NCBI GenBank assembly: GCA_020425885.1
Contig: JAGQRA010000120.1
Coordinates: forward strand, 1 to 5,639
Reading direction: 5' to 3'
DNA: 5,639 nt
Source: Planctomycetota bacterium
Lineage (GTDB): Bacteria > Planctomycetota > UBA1135 > UBA2386
How positions within the stretch are numbered: the first letter of the stretch is position 1; the number at the start of each line of letters is the position of its first letter. The position numbers were made by a program, and so were the translations under genes. This document shows positions 1 through 5,639 of this stretch, piece by piece. The notes under the pieces were generated by a model. The model did no database searches, was not told the origin of the DNA, and worked only from the letters and a program-made list of their open reading frames with translations.

Positions 1-208
1 CGACGTGCATCTGCTGTCCGACGAAACCCTTGCCCCGAAATGCGCAGCGATACCGCGTGCGGACGGATCGATCGTCTCGATGCCGCTGGAAGACATGAGT
101 CCGTTGCTGTCGCTCGACGAACTGGCCGCGCAGATGAGCACACCGCTGCAGCCCGCCTCCCTGCAAGCCCGCGAGGCCGTCGCTTGCGCCGGGGATCCGC
201 ATCGATGA
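1..208 (+). CDS. Thiamine-diphosphate-dependent enzyme, acetolactate-synthase-like (C-terminal end only)
   Basis: The reading frame is open from the left edge (first full codon at base 2) to TGA at 206-208, giving 68 visible residues. The start lies outside the window. The segment containing 'ADGSIVSMPLEDMSPLL' followed by 'LDELAAQM' matches, as I recall it, the C-terminal tail of the acetolactate-synthase-like ThDP enzymes found in surface-polysaccharide clusters, which end with a 'PLEDMxPxLxxxEL' stretch. Family members bind ThDP and usually decarboxylate a 2-keto acid such as pyruvate and add the C2 unit to an acceptor. In Yersinia, YerE does this to a CDP-4-keto-3,6-dideoxysugar. None of the catalytic or cofactor-binding regions are in the window, so the assignment rests on the tail and the neighbours. 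The stop overlaps the start of the methyltransferase gene (ATGA, 205-208), which makes co-translation likely. A YerE-like role is inferred from context only. Confidence 0.62.
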   Translation, partial: DVHLLSDETLAPKCAAIPRADGSIVSMPLEDMSPLLSLDELAAQMSTPLQPASLQAREAVACAGDPHR

Positions 209-1350
209 CCGGTCGAGCGTGCCGGCTTTGCGGCGGACGGCTGTCGGCCGACGATCTGCTGCTGGCGGGCGTGCCGGCCGGGGCCCAGGCGTTCGCCGAC
301 TCCGCCGAATGTGCCATGACGGCGCGGACCGATCTCCGCATTGCGGCCTGTGACGGGTGCGGCCTGGTGCAGAGCGTGTCGCCACCGCCACCGACCTTCC
401 GCCAGGTGATCACGGCGGCAGGCCTGTCGCCGGCGATGCGCAACCATCGACGTCAGCGGCTCGCAGCCTTCGTCGACCGCTACGGGCTCGCCGGCAAGCG
501 CTGCATCGAAGTCGGCTGCGGGCGCGGCGAAATGCTCGCGCTGCTGGCGGAAGCCGGCGTCGACCCGACAGGCATCGAGGCCGGTGGCGAAGGCCGGACC
601 GGCGACGGCCACCCGATCGTCGATGCCTATCCGGGGCAGGAGGCGATGCTGCCCGGCGCACCCTACGCCGCTTTCGTCTGCCTCAACTTCCTCGAGCACG
701 CGCCGGCGCCGCGGGCCTTCCTGGCGTCGATCAACGATGCCATCGGGCACCAAGGCTGCGGCCTGCTCGAAGTTCCGAACTTCGCGCAGCGGCAGCGGCA
801 CGGCAGAAGCTTCGACTACGTTGCCGATCACGTCAGCTACTTCGACCCCGAAACCCTGGAAACCGCGCTGCGTCTCGCCGGATTCCGGGTCGACCGGATC
901 GACGAGACCCGAGACGGCGAAACCATCGAAGCGTGGGTCGGCAAGCGCGCCCAGCCGGATTTCACGGCCGACCGCAAACGGATAGCGGAAGCCCGCCTGG
1001 CGGTGGCCGAGGCGATGCAGAGCGCCGGACGGCGCGGTGGTCGCCTGGCGATCTGGGGCGCCAGCCACCAGGCCCTGACCCTGCTCGCCGGTCTCGACGG
1101 CCGGGATCTGCTGGGCGTATTCGACTCGGCGCCGTTCAAGCAGGGCCGCTACGCGCCGGCCAGCGGCCTGCCGATCCTCGTGCCGTCGACTGCCGCGGTC
1201 GCCGGCGCGACGGAAATCCTGATCATCGCTTCCGGCTACGAACAGGAGATCGCCCGGCAGTTGCGGGCGCGATATGGCTTCGGCGGCCGCATCCTGAGCT
1301 TGTCGCGGGGGCGCGTCGTCGCCTTCGAGCCGGCGGAGTGTCATCCGTGA
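205..1350 (+). CDS. Two-domain class I SAM-dependent methyltransferase, NDP-sugar C-methyltransferase-like
   Basis: The protein has 381 residues. The N-terminus carries a probable zinc site of two CxxC pairs (C6/C9 and C49/C52), as in sugar C-methyltransferases of the TylC3/NovU/TcaB9 type. The SAM-binding Rossmann domain follows at about residues 95-250, with motif I 'IEVGCGRGE' (101-109), 'NFLEHAPAP' (161-169) and 'DYVADHVSYF' (204-213). The last corresponds to the '(E/D)HxxYF' region that contributes active-site residues in this family. A second Rossmann-like domain (about 280-375) starts with 'LAIWGASHQALTLL' and contains 'VFDSAPFKQGRY', matching the C-terminal domain of the same family. 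The likely role is methyl transfer to a nucleotide-activated keto-deoxysugar in the cytoplasm; the substrate is unknown. The frame is open upstream to base 40, but that stretch is arginine-rich shadow of the preceding gene. ATG 205 is chosen because it overlaps the upstream stop, has GGGGA about 9 bases before it, and puts the first cysteine pair at the usual place. An O-methyltransferase cannot be excluded. Confidence 0.8.
   Translation: MTGRACRLCGGRLSADDLLLAGVPAGAQAFADSAECAMTARTDLRIAACDGCGLVQSVSPPPPTFRQVITAAGLSPAMRNHRRQRLAAFVDRYGLAGKRCIEVGCGRGEMLALLAEAGVDPTGIEAGGEGRTGDGHPIVDAYPGQEAMLPGAPYAAFVCLNFLEHAPAPRAFLASINDAIGHQGCGLLEVPNFAQRQRHGRSFDYVADHVSYFDPETLETALRLAGFRVDRIDETRDGETIEAWVGKRAQPDFTADRKRIAEARLAVAEAMQSAGRRGGRLAIWGASHQALTLLAGLDGRDLLGVFDSAPFKQGRYAPASGLPILVPSTAAVAGATEILIIASGYEQEIARQLRARYGFGGRILSLSRGRVVAFEPAECHP
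1335..1338 (+). promoter_or_regulatory. Ribosome binding site for the SDR gene at 1347
   Basis: GGAG lies 8 bases before GTG 1347, inside the last codons of the methyltransferase gene. It supports the GTG start, which overlaps the methyltransferase stop as GTGA. Confidence 0.55.
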
Positions 1351-2348
1351 CCGAGGCCGCGATCGAGGATCGGATCAACGCGTCGTTCGCGCCGCTGCTG
1401 GCCCGTCCGGACCTCGGCGGACTCGCCGGCAGCCATATCCTCGCCACCGGCTGCACCGGCTTCGTCGGTGCCTGGCTGTGGCGGGCGGTCGCGCGGCTCA
1501 ATGCCCGTCGAGCGGACATCCGCGTGACCGCGATTTCGCGAGACCCGGCGGCCTTCCTGCGACGCCACCCGGTACTGGCCAACCAGCGCTGGCTCAGCGT
1601 GCTGCGCACACCGCCGCCCTCGATCGACACCACGGCACGACCTGACTTCGTGATCATTGGCGCCGCGCCGGCCCGACCGGAAGACCAGGGCGGACCCGAC
1701 CGCATCATCGCCGACCAGATCGCGGCGAGTCGCGAACTGCTGGCGCTGGCATCCCGCTCGGGCAGCCGCCGCATCCTCTGCCTGAGTTCAGGGGCAGTGC
1801 TGACCCGCCATGCCAATCCTCGACTGCCCGATCACAGCCTGGACGCCTATGCCTGTGGCAAGCGCGCGATGGAACTGATGGCGGAGCACTCGACCGGGAA
1901 CGGCGGCCCGCCGGTGATCATCGCCCGCCTGTTCTCGTTCTGCGGCCCCTGGCTGCCGGCGCACCTGGCGCTGAGCCAATTCCTGAGGACGGCGGTCGCC
2001 GGTCGCCGCCTGCAACTGTCCGGCGACGGCTCGGCCCTGCGCAGCTACCTGTTCGGCGCCGACCTGGCGATCTGGCTGCTGGTACTGCTGGCGCGCACGA
2101 CCGACGGCGGCGTGTTCGAGATCGGCGCGCCGCACGGCATGACCCTGCTCGCGTTGGCGCGGCGCATATCCGAATCATTCGGCTTGCCGGAACCGGAGGT
2201 GCTCGGCATCGCCCCACCGGACCCGCGACCGGCCTACGTTCCGGAACTCGATGCGACGCTGCGGCGCTTCGACCTCGCGAACTGGACCTCGCTCGACGAC
2301 GCCATTTCGCTGCAGGCCGACTGGCTCGCAGCCGGGAGCGACCGGTGA
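1347..2348 (+). CDS. NAD-dependent epimerase/dehydratase family protein (extended SDR) for a nucleotide sugar
   Basis: The protein has 333 residues and a GTG start. A leader of about 28 residues precedes the dinucleotide-binding motif 'ILATGCTGFVGAWL' (31-44; GxxGxxG at 35-41). The SDR active site is visible as Ser147/Ser148 in 'CLSSGAV' and as Y168 and K172 in 'DAYACGKRAMELM'. The C-terminal half has 'RLFSFCGPWLP' (194-204) and 'GDGSALRSYLFGADLAIWL' (226-244). This pattern is typical of a group of polysaccharide-cluster epimerase/dehydratases that I recall lying near CDP-glucose pathway genes. The reaction is not defined: it could be a C3/C4/C5 epimerase or a keto reductase on a CDP- or dTDP-sugar. 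It is not a close match to dTDP-glucose or CDP-glucose 4,6-dehydratase. The long in-frame extension upstream (from 357) is a low-complexity Arg/Pro shadow of the methyltransferase gene. GTG 1347 is preferred because it gives a normal family N-terminus, has a GGAG 8 bases upstream, and overlaps the previous stop (GTGA). Confidence 0.82.
   Translation: MTEAAIEDRINASFAPLLARPDLGGLAGSHILATGCTGFVGAWLWRAVARLNARRADIRVTAISRDPAAFLRRHPVLANQRWLSVLRTPPPSIDTTARPDFVIIGAAPARPEDQGGPDRIIADQIAASRELLALASRSGSRRILCLSSGAVLTRHANPRLPDHSLDAYACGKRAMELMAEHSTGNGGPPVIIARLFSFCGPWLPAHLALSQFLRTAVAGRRLQLSGDGSALRSYLFGADLAIWLLVLLARTTDGGVFEIGAPHGMTLLALARRISESFGLPEPEVLGIAPPDPRPAYVPELDATLRRFDLANWTSLDDAISLQADWLAAGSDR
2334..2338 (+). 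promoter_or_regulatory. Ribosome binding site deciding the GTG start at 2345
   Basis: GGGAG lies 6 bases before GTG 2345. The alternative in-frame ATG at 2354 would sit 15 bases away and would remove most of the first beta strand of the Rossmann fold ('ILMTGATGFLG'). Spacing and protein fold therefore both favour GTG. Confidence 0.6.
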
Positions 2349-3241
2349 TCCTCATGACGGGCGCCACCGGCTTCCTCGGCAGTCATCTGCTGGCCCGACT
2401 GCTTGACGACGGCCACGAGATCACGATCCTCAAGCGATCCACGTCACGCACCGGCCGCATCACCCGCCTGCTGCCCGCGGTGCGTGCGATCGATGTGGAC
2501 CGCCAGGACCCGGAAACCGCGTTTGCGGGCGCCCGGGTCGACTGGGTCGTGCATTGCGCCACCGATTATGGCCGACGCGACATCGAGCCCTCGCGGATCT
2601 GCGAAGCCAACATCGTGCTGCCGCTGCGACTGCTGCATCTGGCGATTCGCCATGCGGCCGGCGGCTTCCTCAACACCGACACGATCCTCGACAAGCGGGT
2701 CAGCCACTATTCGCTGTCGAAGGCCCAGTTCCTGCAATGGCTGGATCTGCATGCGACCCAGATCGACTGCGCCAACGTCGCGCTCGAGCATTTCTACGGC
2801 AGTGGTGACGACACCAGCAAGTTCGTGCCCCATATCATCGACGCCCTGTTGCGACGGGCCGACCACATCGACCTGACGCCGGGCGAGCAGATCCGTCACT
2901 TCGTGCACGTCGATGACGTCGTCGAAGCGATGTGTCTCGTGCTGGCGACGCACAACCATGCCACGCACGGCGTTGACCACTACCAGGTCGCCAGCCCCGA
3001 CGGCGTCTCCATCCGCCACTTCGTCGAGACGGCAGCCCGGCTGAGTGAAAACGACGTGACCGACTTGCGTTTCGGCGCCCTTCCCTATCGCGACAACGAG
3101 ATCATGCAGCCCGAAATCGACCTCGGCGCACTGACGCGACTGGGCTGGTCGCCGCGCATCGGTCTCGACGAGGGCCTGAGCAGGACCATCCGTCAGGAGC
3201 GGGCCTGCCGCCGAGGTATCACGGAGGAATCCGTCGGATGA
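2345..3241 (+). CDS. CDP-3,6-dideoxyhexose synthase (4-keto reductase), RfbJ/RfbS-like SDR
   Basis: A short extended SDR of 298 residues. It has an NAD(P)-binding motif 'GATGFLG' (6-12), 'HCATDYGR' (70-77), 'FLNTDT' (108-113) where the active-site Ser/Thr normally sits, and the catalytic pair Y122/K126 in 'YSLSK'. Downstream come 'LEHFYGSGDDTSKFVPHIID' (147-166), 'GEQIRHFVHVDDVV' (180-193) and 'YRDNEIM' (248-254). From memory these blocks follow Salmonella CDP-abequose synthase (RfbJ) and, less closely, CDP-paratose synthase (RfbS). These enzymes reduce C4 of CDP-4-keto-3,6-dideoxyglucose with NADPH in the cytoplasm. The family assignment is strong. Which C4 epimer it makes cannot be settled by eye, so no symbol is given. 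The tyvelose epimerase two genes on argues for paratose, while the sequence looks nearer to abequose synthase. GTG 2345 overlaps the previous stop (GTGA). The C-terminus overlaps the start of the glycosyltransferase (ATGA, 3238-3241). Confidence 0.83.
   Translation: MILMTGATGFLGSHLLARLLDDGHEITILKRSTSRTGRITRLLPAVRAIDVDRQDPETAFAGARVDWVVHCATDYGRRDIEPSRICEANIVLPLRLLHLAIRHAAGGFLNTDTILDKRVSHYSLSKAQFLQWLDLHATQIDCANVALEHFYGSGDDTSKFVPHIIDALLRRADHIDLTPGEQIRHFVHVDDVVEAMCLVLATHNHATHGVDHYQVASPDGVSIRHFVETAARLSENDVTDLRFGALPYRDNEIMQPEIDLGALTRLGWSPRIGLDEGLSRTIRQERACRRGITEESVG
3223..3227 (+). promoter_or_regulatory. Strong ribosome binding site for the glycosyltransferase at 3238
   Basis: GGAGG, the best Shine-Dalgarno match in the window, lies 10 bases before ATG 3238 and within the 3' end of the reductase gene. 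The glycosyltransferase can thus be initiated in its own right as well as by coupling. Confidence 0.6.
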
Positions 3242-4239
3242 ACACGGCGCGTCACCGTCTTGCCGTCTGCATTCCGAGCTACAACCGCGAGGCGTACATC
3301 GAGGCGACGCTGGCCAGCGTGCTCGTCGGCGCCGACGAGCGAACCCAGATCTGCCTCTCCGACAATGCCTCGATCGACCAGACCGTGGCCAGGGCCCGAT
3401 CGGCGCTGGCCGGTCGCCCGCATTCTCCGATCCATGTCGCACCCCGCAATCTCGGCGCCGACGCCAACTACCTGTCGGCGGTGGCACTCGCCGACGCCGA
3501 TCATTGCATGATCCTCGGCAGCGACGATCTGCTCGCGCCGCAGGCACTGGCACGCATCCATGACGTGTTGGCGAAGGAAGATCCCGACATCCTGATGTTC
3601 GACCGTCGCACCTGCACGATCGACATGCGCCCGGTGGCGGTCGAGCATCTGTTGCGTGTCCCTGCCGAGGCCGCCTTCGACTTTCGCACCGCGTCCGAAC
3701 TCGACCGCTACCTCGGACGGGCGCGCTCGTTGTGCGCCGCCTTCAGCTATATCTCCGGCATCGTCTTTCGCAAGTCGCTGTGGGACGCCGCGACCGGCCA
3801 CGAAGCCTGGCTCGGGTCGGCCTACGTTCATAGCTACAAGCTGATGTCCGCTTGCATCGACGGTCTCAGGCTGCACTATCTGCCCGAGGCGCTGGTGGAT
3901 TGCCGCCTCGGCAACGACTCGTTCCGCGACCAGGGCCTGTGCCACAGGGTTCTGATCGACCTCGACGGTTTCGCGCGACTGGCTCACCTGCTCGACGGCG
4001 CCGGGCGACCAGGGGCGGCGACCGCTCTGCGTGGCCTGATCCGGGCCGAGTATCCGTTCTGGCGGCTGGTACGCTACCAAAGCATCCTGAGCCGGGATCC
4101 TCAGTGGCCCGGAATCCTCGCCCGGCTCGGTACCGACTTTGCGATGCCGGCGGCCCGACTCGGGCTCGCCAGGACACTCGGGACGATCCCGGGTGTCGGG
4201 CGCGCCTCATTCGTTCTCAGAGACCTCGGACAACGCTGA
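3238..4239 (+). CDS. Family 2 glycosyltransferase, RfbV (abequosyl/tyvelosyl transferase)-like
   Basis: The protein has 333 residues. The GT-A fold shows 'AVCIPSYNRE' (9-18), 'CLSDNASIDQTV' (39-50), 'NLGADANYLSAVALADADHC' (71-90) and the metal/nucleotide-binding 'GSDD' (94-97). The rest also follows RfbV as I recall it: 'DILMFDRRT' (117-125), 'AFSYISGIVFRKSLWDA' (168-184), 'GSAYVHSYKLMSA' (193-205), 'HYLPEALVDCRLGNDSF' (213-229) and 'RVLIDLDGFARLAHLL' (237-252). RfbV transfers a 3,6-dideoxyhexose from its CDP form to mannose of the undecaprenyl-linked O-unit at the inner face of the membrane. The donor here is inferred to be a CDP-3,6-dideoxyhexose, because the gene lies between the reductase and the tyvelose epimerase. 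The acceptor is unknown. No signal peptide or convincing membrane span is seen; a weakly hydrophobic, Arg-containing C-terminus (about 301-328) could associate with the membrane. The start overlaps the reductase stop (ATGA). Confidence 0.85.
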   Translation: MNTARHRLAVCIPSYNREAYIEATLASVLVGADERTQICLSDNASIDQTVARARSALAGRPHSPIHVAPRNLGADANYLSAVALADADHCMILGSDDLLAPQALARIHDVLAKEDPDILMFDRRTCTIDMRPVAVEHLLRVPAEAAFDFRTASELDRYLGRARSLCAAFSYISGIVFRKSLWDAATGHEAWLGSAYVHSYKLMSACIDGLRLHYLPEALVDCRLGNDSFRDQGLCHRVLIDLDGFARLAHLLDGAGRPGAATALRGLIRAEYPFWRLVRYQSILSRDPQWPGILARLGTDFAMPAARLGLARTLGTIPGVGRASFVLRDLGQR

Positions 4240-4242
4240 ATC

Positions 4243-5304
4243 ATGGACCATTCGCTACTGATCACCGGGGGCTGCGGTTTCCTCGGTGCCAATCTGGCCA
4301 GCCGGGCCGTCGAGCGGGGGTGGCAGGTCGTCGTCTTCGACAATCTTTCGCGGCTGGGCGCCGACGACAATCGGCGCTGGTTGCAGCGACGGCACCCGGA
4401 GCTGCAGTTCGTCCACGGCGACGTCCGCGCCTTCGACGACGTCGAACGGGTGGTGACCGCGCGGCGTCCGCGGGCGGTCTTCCATCTCGCCGGCCAGGTG
4501 GCCATGACGACGTCGCTCGAAGCACCCCTCAACGACTTCCAGATCAATGCGCAAGGTACCCTCAACGTGCTCGAATGCCTGCGCCGCCATAGCCCCGAAT
4601 CCGCCCTGGTCTATGCTTCGACCAACAAGGTCTATGGCGACCTGGAACAGCACCGCTACGCCGAGACCGAGTCCCGCTACGTCTGCCTCGACCGGCCTCA
4701 CGGATTCGCCGAGGACGAGCCGCTGAACTTCCATTCGCCCTACGGCTGTTCCAAGGGCGCGGCAGACCAGTACTGCCTCGACTACCACCGCATGTTCGGC
4801 CTGAAGACGGTCGTCCTGCGCCACTCGTCGATGTATGGCGGCCGCCAGTTCGCGACCGAAGACCAAGGCTGGATCGGCTGGTTCTGCGGCGAGGCCAGCG
4901 CCGCCCGCGCGTGCGGTCGCCTGAGCACGACGATCAGCGGCAACGGCAAGCAGGTGCGCGACATCCTGCATGCCGACGATGCCGGCTCGGCCTACTTCGC
5001 GGCCATCGACGCGATCGAGTCGACCGCCGGCAGTGCATTCAACATCGGCGGCGGCATGGACAACAGCCTGTCCCTGCAGGAACTGCTGGCGTGGCTCCGC
5101 GACGCCTGCTCGATCGAGATCGACATCACCCGGCGCCCCGCGCGCGACAGCGACCAGCGCGTCTTCGTCGCCAACAATGCCGCCTTTTCGGCGGCAACCG
5201 GCTGGCAGCCCACGGTCGGCAAGGCGCAGGGCCTCGCCGCGATGCTCGACTGGTCCGCGGCGCTGGCCGTCCCCCCCTCTTGCAACGGCCCGGAAAGCAG
5301 CTGA
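4243..5304 (+). CDS. rfbE: CDP-paratose 2-epimerase (CDP-tyvelose epimerase, RfbE/TyvE)
   Basis: The protein has 353 residues, slightly longer than the roughly 340 of Salmonella TyvE. It begins with the NAD-binding motif 'LLITGGCGFLGANLAS' (5-20). Next come 'VFDNLSRLGADDN' (31-43), 'FVHGDVR' (56-62), 'HLAGQVAMTTS' (81-91), 'STNKVYGDLEQ' (126-136; T127 is the likely catalytic threonine) and 'HSPYGCSKGAADQY' (164-177; Y167 and K171 are the YxxxK pair). Further blocks are 'RHSSMYGGRQFAT' (193-205), 'DQGWIGWFCGEA' (207-218), 'ISGNGKQVRDILHADD' (231-246), 'AFNIGG' (265-270) and 'RDSDQRVFVA' (301-310). These blocks agree almost residue for residue with Salmonella RfbE as I remember it. The enzyme converts CDP-paratose to CDP-tyvelose by transient oxidation at C2 with tightly bound NAD+. 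ATG 4243 lies 3 bases after the previous stop with only a poor Shine-Dalgarno (GGA, 12 bases away), so it probably depends on coupling. The final 15 residues or so are not conserved. Confidence 0.92.
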   Translation: MDHSLLITGGCGFLGANLASRAVERGWQVVVFDNLSRLGADDNRRWLQRRHPELQFVHGDVRAFDDVERVVTARRPRAVFHLAGQVAMTTSLEAPLNDFQINAQGTLNVLECLRRHSPESALVYASTNKVYGDLEQHRYAETESRYVCLDRPHGFAEDEPLNFHSPYGCSKGAADQYCLDYHRMFGLKTVVLRHSSMYGGRQFATEDQGWIGWFCGEASAARACGRLSTTISGNGKQVRDILHADDAGSAYFAAIDAIESTAGSAFNIGGGMDNSLSLQELLAWLRDACSIEIDITRRPARDSDQRVFVANNAAFSAATGWQPTVGKAQGLAAMLDWSAALAVPPSCNGPESS

Positions 5305-5306
5305 CC

Positions 5307-5639
5307 ATGGATCTGACGATTGCCATCCCATCCTACAAGCGGCCGGAACTGCTCGCCGCCACCCTCGGCCGCCTTCTCGAGCGGCGCTGGCAACGGCCGG
5401 TGTGCTATCTGCTGTTGATCAATCAGCCGGACGACGGCTACCGCGAGATGCTCGCCCCTTACGCCGCCCATGATCGGGTGCGCATCGTGTACCAGCGGGA
5501 GCATCGCAGCGCCTGGCAGCAATGCTGCGCCCTCGGCAACGAGGTCGACACCGAATACATCCTCCACGTGTCGGACGACGACGACGTCGACGACGAGGCG
5601 GTCGAACGCTATCTCGGCGAACTCGACAACAATGCCGGC
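5307..5639 (+). CDS. Family 2 glycosyltransferase (N-terminal part, cut by the window end)
   Basis: The frame is open for 111 codons from ATG 5307 to the right edge without a stop. It starts with 'MDLTIAIPSYKRPELL', the standard first strand and turn of a GT-A family 2 transferase. It then has 'LLLINQPDDGY' (35-45) and the acidic 'HVSDDDDVDD' (87-96), which supplies the DxD-type metal/nucleotide-binding site. A cytoplasmic, membrane-associated role adding a sugar to the lipid-linked polysaccharide unit is expected; donor and acceptor cannot be told from this part. It may use the same dideoxyhexose donor as the upstream transferase, or it may build the main chain. The start lies 2 bases after the epimerase stop, and GGAAAG about 9 bases upstream is a fair ribosome binding site. 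Confidence 0.85.
   Translation, partial: MDLTIAIPSYKRPELLAATLGRLLERRWQRPVCYLLLINQPDDGYREMLAPYAAHDRVRIVYQREHRSAWQQCCALGNEVDTEYILHVSDDDDVDDEAVERYLGELDNNAG

Noticed and set aside
40..204. N-terminal extension of the methyltransferase from an earlier ATG at base 40
   Set aside because: It lies inside the coding tail of the ThDP enzyme and is Arg/Ala-rich; ATG 205 is coupled to the upstream stop and gives the expected zinc-site position.
357..1346. Upstream in-frame extension of the SDR gene, which could suggest a 663-residue fusion protein
   Set aside because: The extension is Arg/Pro-rich low-complexity translation of the methyltransferase gene in another frame; GTG 1347 with its GGAG gives the normal family length.
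2444..3553. Minus-strand open frame (369 codons) opposite the reductase and the start of the glycosyltransferase
   Set aside because: The translation is Arg-rich, runs across two convincing plus-strand genes and shows no domain.
3193..4080. Minus-strand open frame (295 codons) opposite the RfbV-like gene
   Set aside because: The plus-strand frame has clear GT2 motifs throughout; the antisense frame is a compositional shadow.
5271..5277. Run of seven C near the 3' end of rfbE, considered as a phase-variation (slippage) tract
   Set aside because: It is short for this GC content and lies in the non-conserved last residues, after the catalytic fold, so slippage would only change the tail and perhaps coupling to the next gene.
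4255..5331. Long open frame (358 codons) on the minus strand opposite the epimerase gene
   Set aside because: It is a mirror of the GC-rich codon bias of rfbE; the plus-strand protein matches a known family from end to end, while the antisense translation shows no recognisable motif.
5574..5597. GAC-rich short repeat in the second glycosyltransferase
   Set aside because: It encodes the acidic DxD region in frame (S-D-D-D-D-V-D-D-E), as expected for a GT2 metal site; there is no sign of a tandem repeat locus.

Overview
The window is a GC-rich (roughly two-thirds G+C by eye), gap-free run of seven genes, all on the + strand. Five are complete and two are cut by the window edges. The content is that of a surface-polysaccharide (O-antigen or LPS type) biosynthesis cluster: nucleotide-sugar enzymes alternating with family-2 glycosyltransferases. 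The base composition and codon use suggest a high-GC Gram-negative bacterium, probably a proteobacterium, and not an enteric. No marker gene fixes the taxon. All family comparisons were made from memory, without alignment.

Layout. Bases 1-208 are the C-terminal tail of a thiamine-diphosphate (acetolactate-synthase-like) enzyme. Bases 205-1350 encode a two-domain SAM methyltransferase of the NDP-sugar C-methyltransferase type. Bases 1347-2348 encode an extended SDR of the NAD-dependent epimerase/dehydratase family. Bases 2345-3241 encode a second, shorter extended SDR that resembles CDP-abequose/CDP-paratose synthases (RfbJ/RfbS). Bases 3238-4239 encode a GT2 glycosyltransferase resembling the abequosyltransferase RfbV. 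Bases 4243-5304 encode a very clear CDP-paratose 2-epimerase (tyvelose epimerase, RfbE/TyvE). Bases 5307-5639 begin another GT2 glycosyltransferase that runs off the window.

How they work together. The last four genes look like the late part of a CDP-3,6-dideoxyhexose pathway. A 4-keto reductase makes the CDP-3,6-dideoxyhexose, a 2-epimerase converts the paratose form to tyvelose, and one or two glycosyltransferases attach the sugar to the polysaccharide. The early CDP-glucose steps (RfbF, RfbG, RfbH, RfbI equivalents) are not in the window and are expected next to it. The first three genes look like a second sugar-modifying group. A ThDP enzyme plus a C-methyltransferase-like protein plus an SDR is compatible with making a branched-chain sugar, possibly from the same CDP-4-keto pool, as in yersiniose biosynthesis. 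That is inference.

The first four junctions are 4-base stop/start overlaps (ATGA or GTGA), and the last two are gaps of 3 and 2 bases. The whole window is therefore very likely inside one operon with translational coupling. I see no internal promoter, terminator, RNA gene, mobile element, CRISPR array or intergenic stretch of any size.
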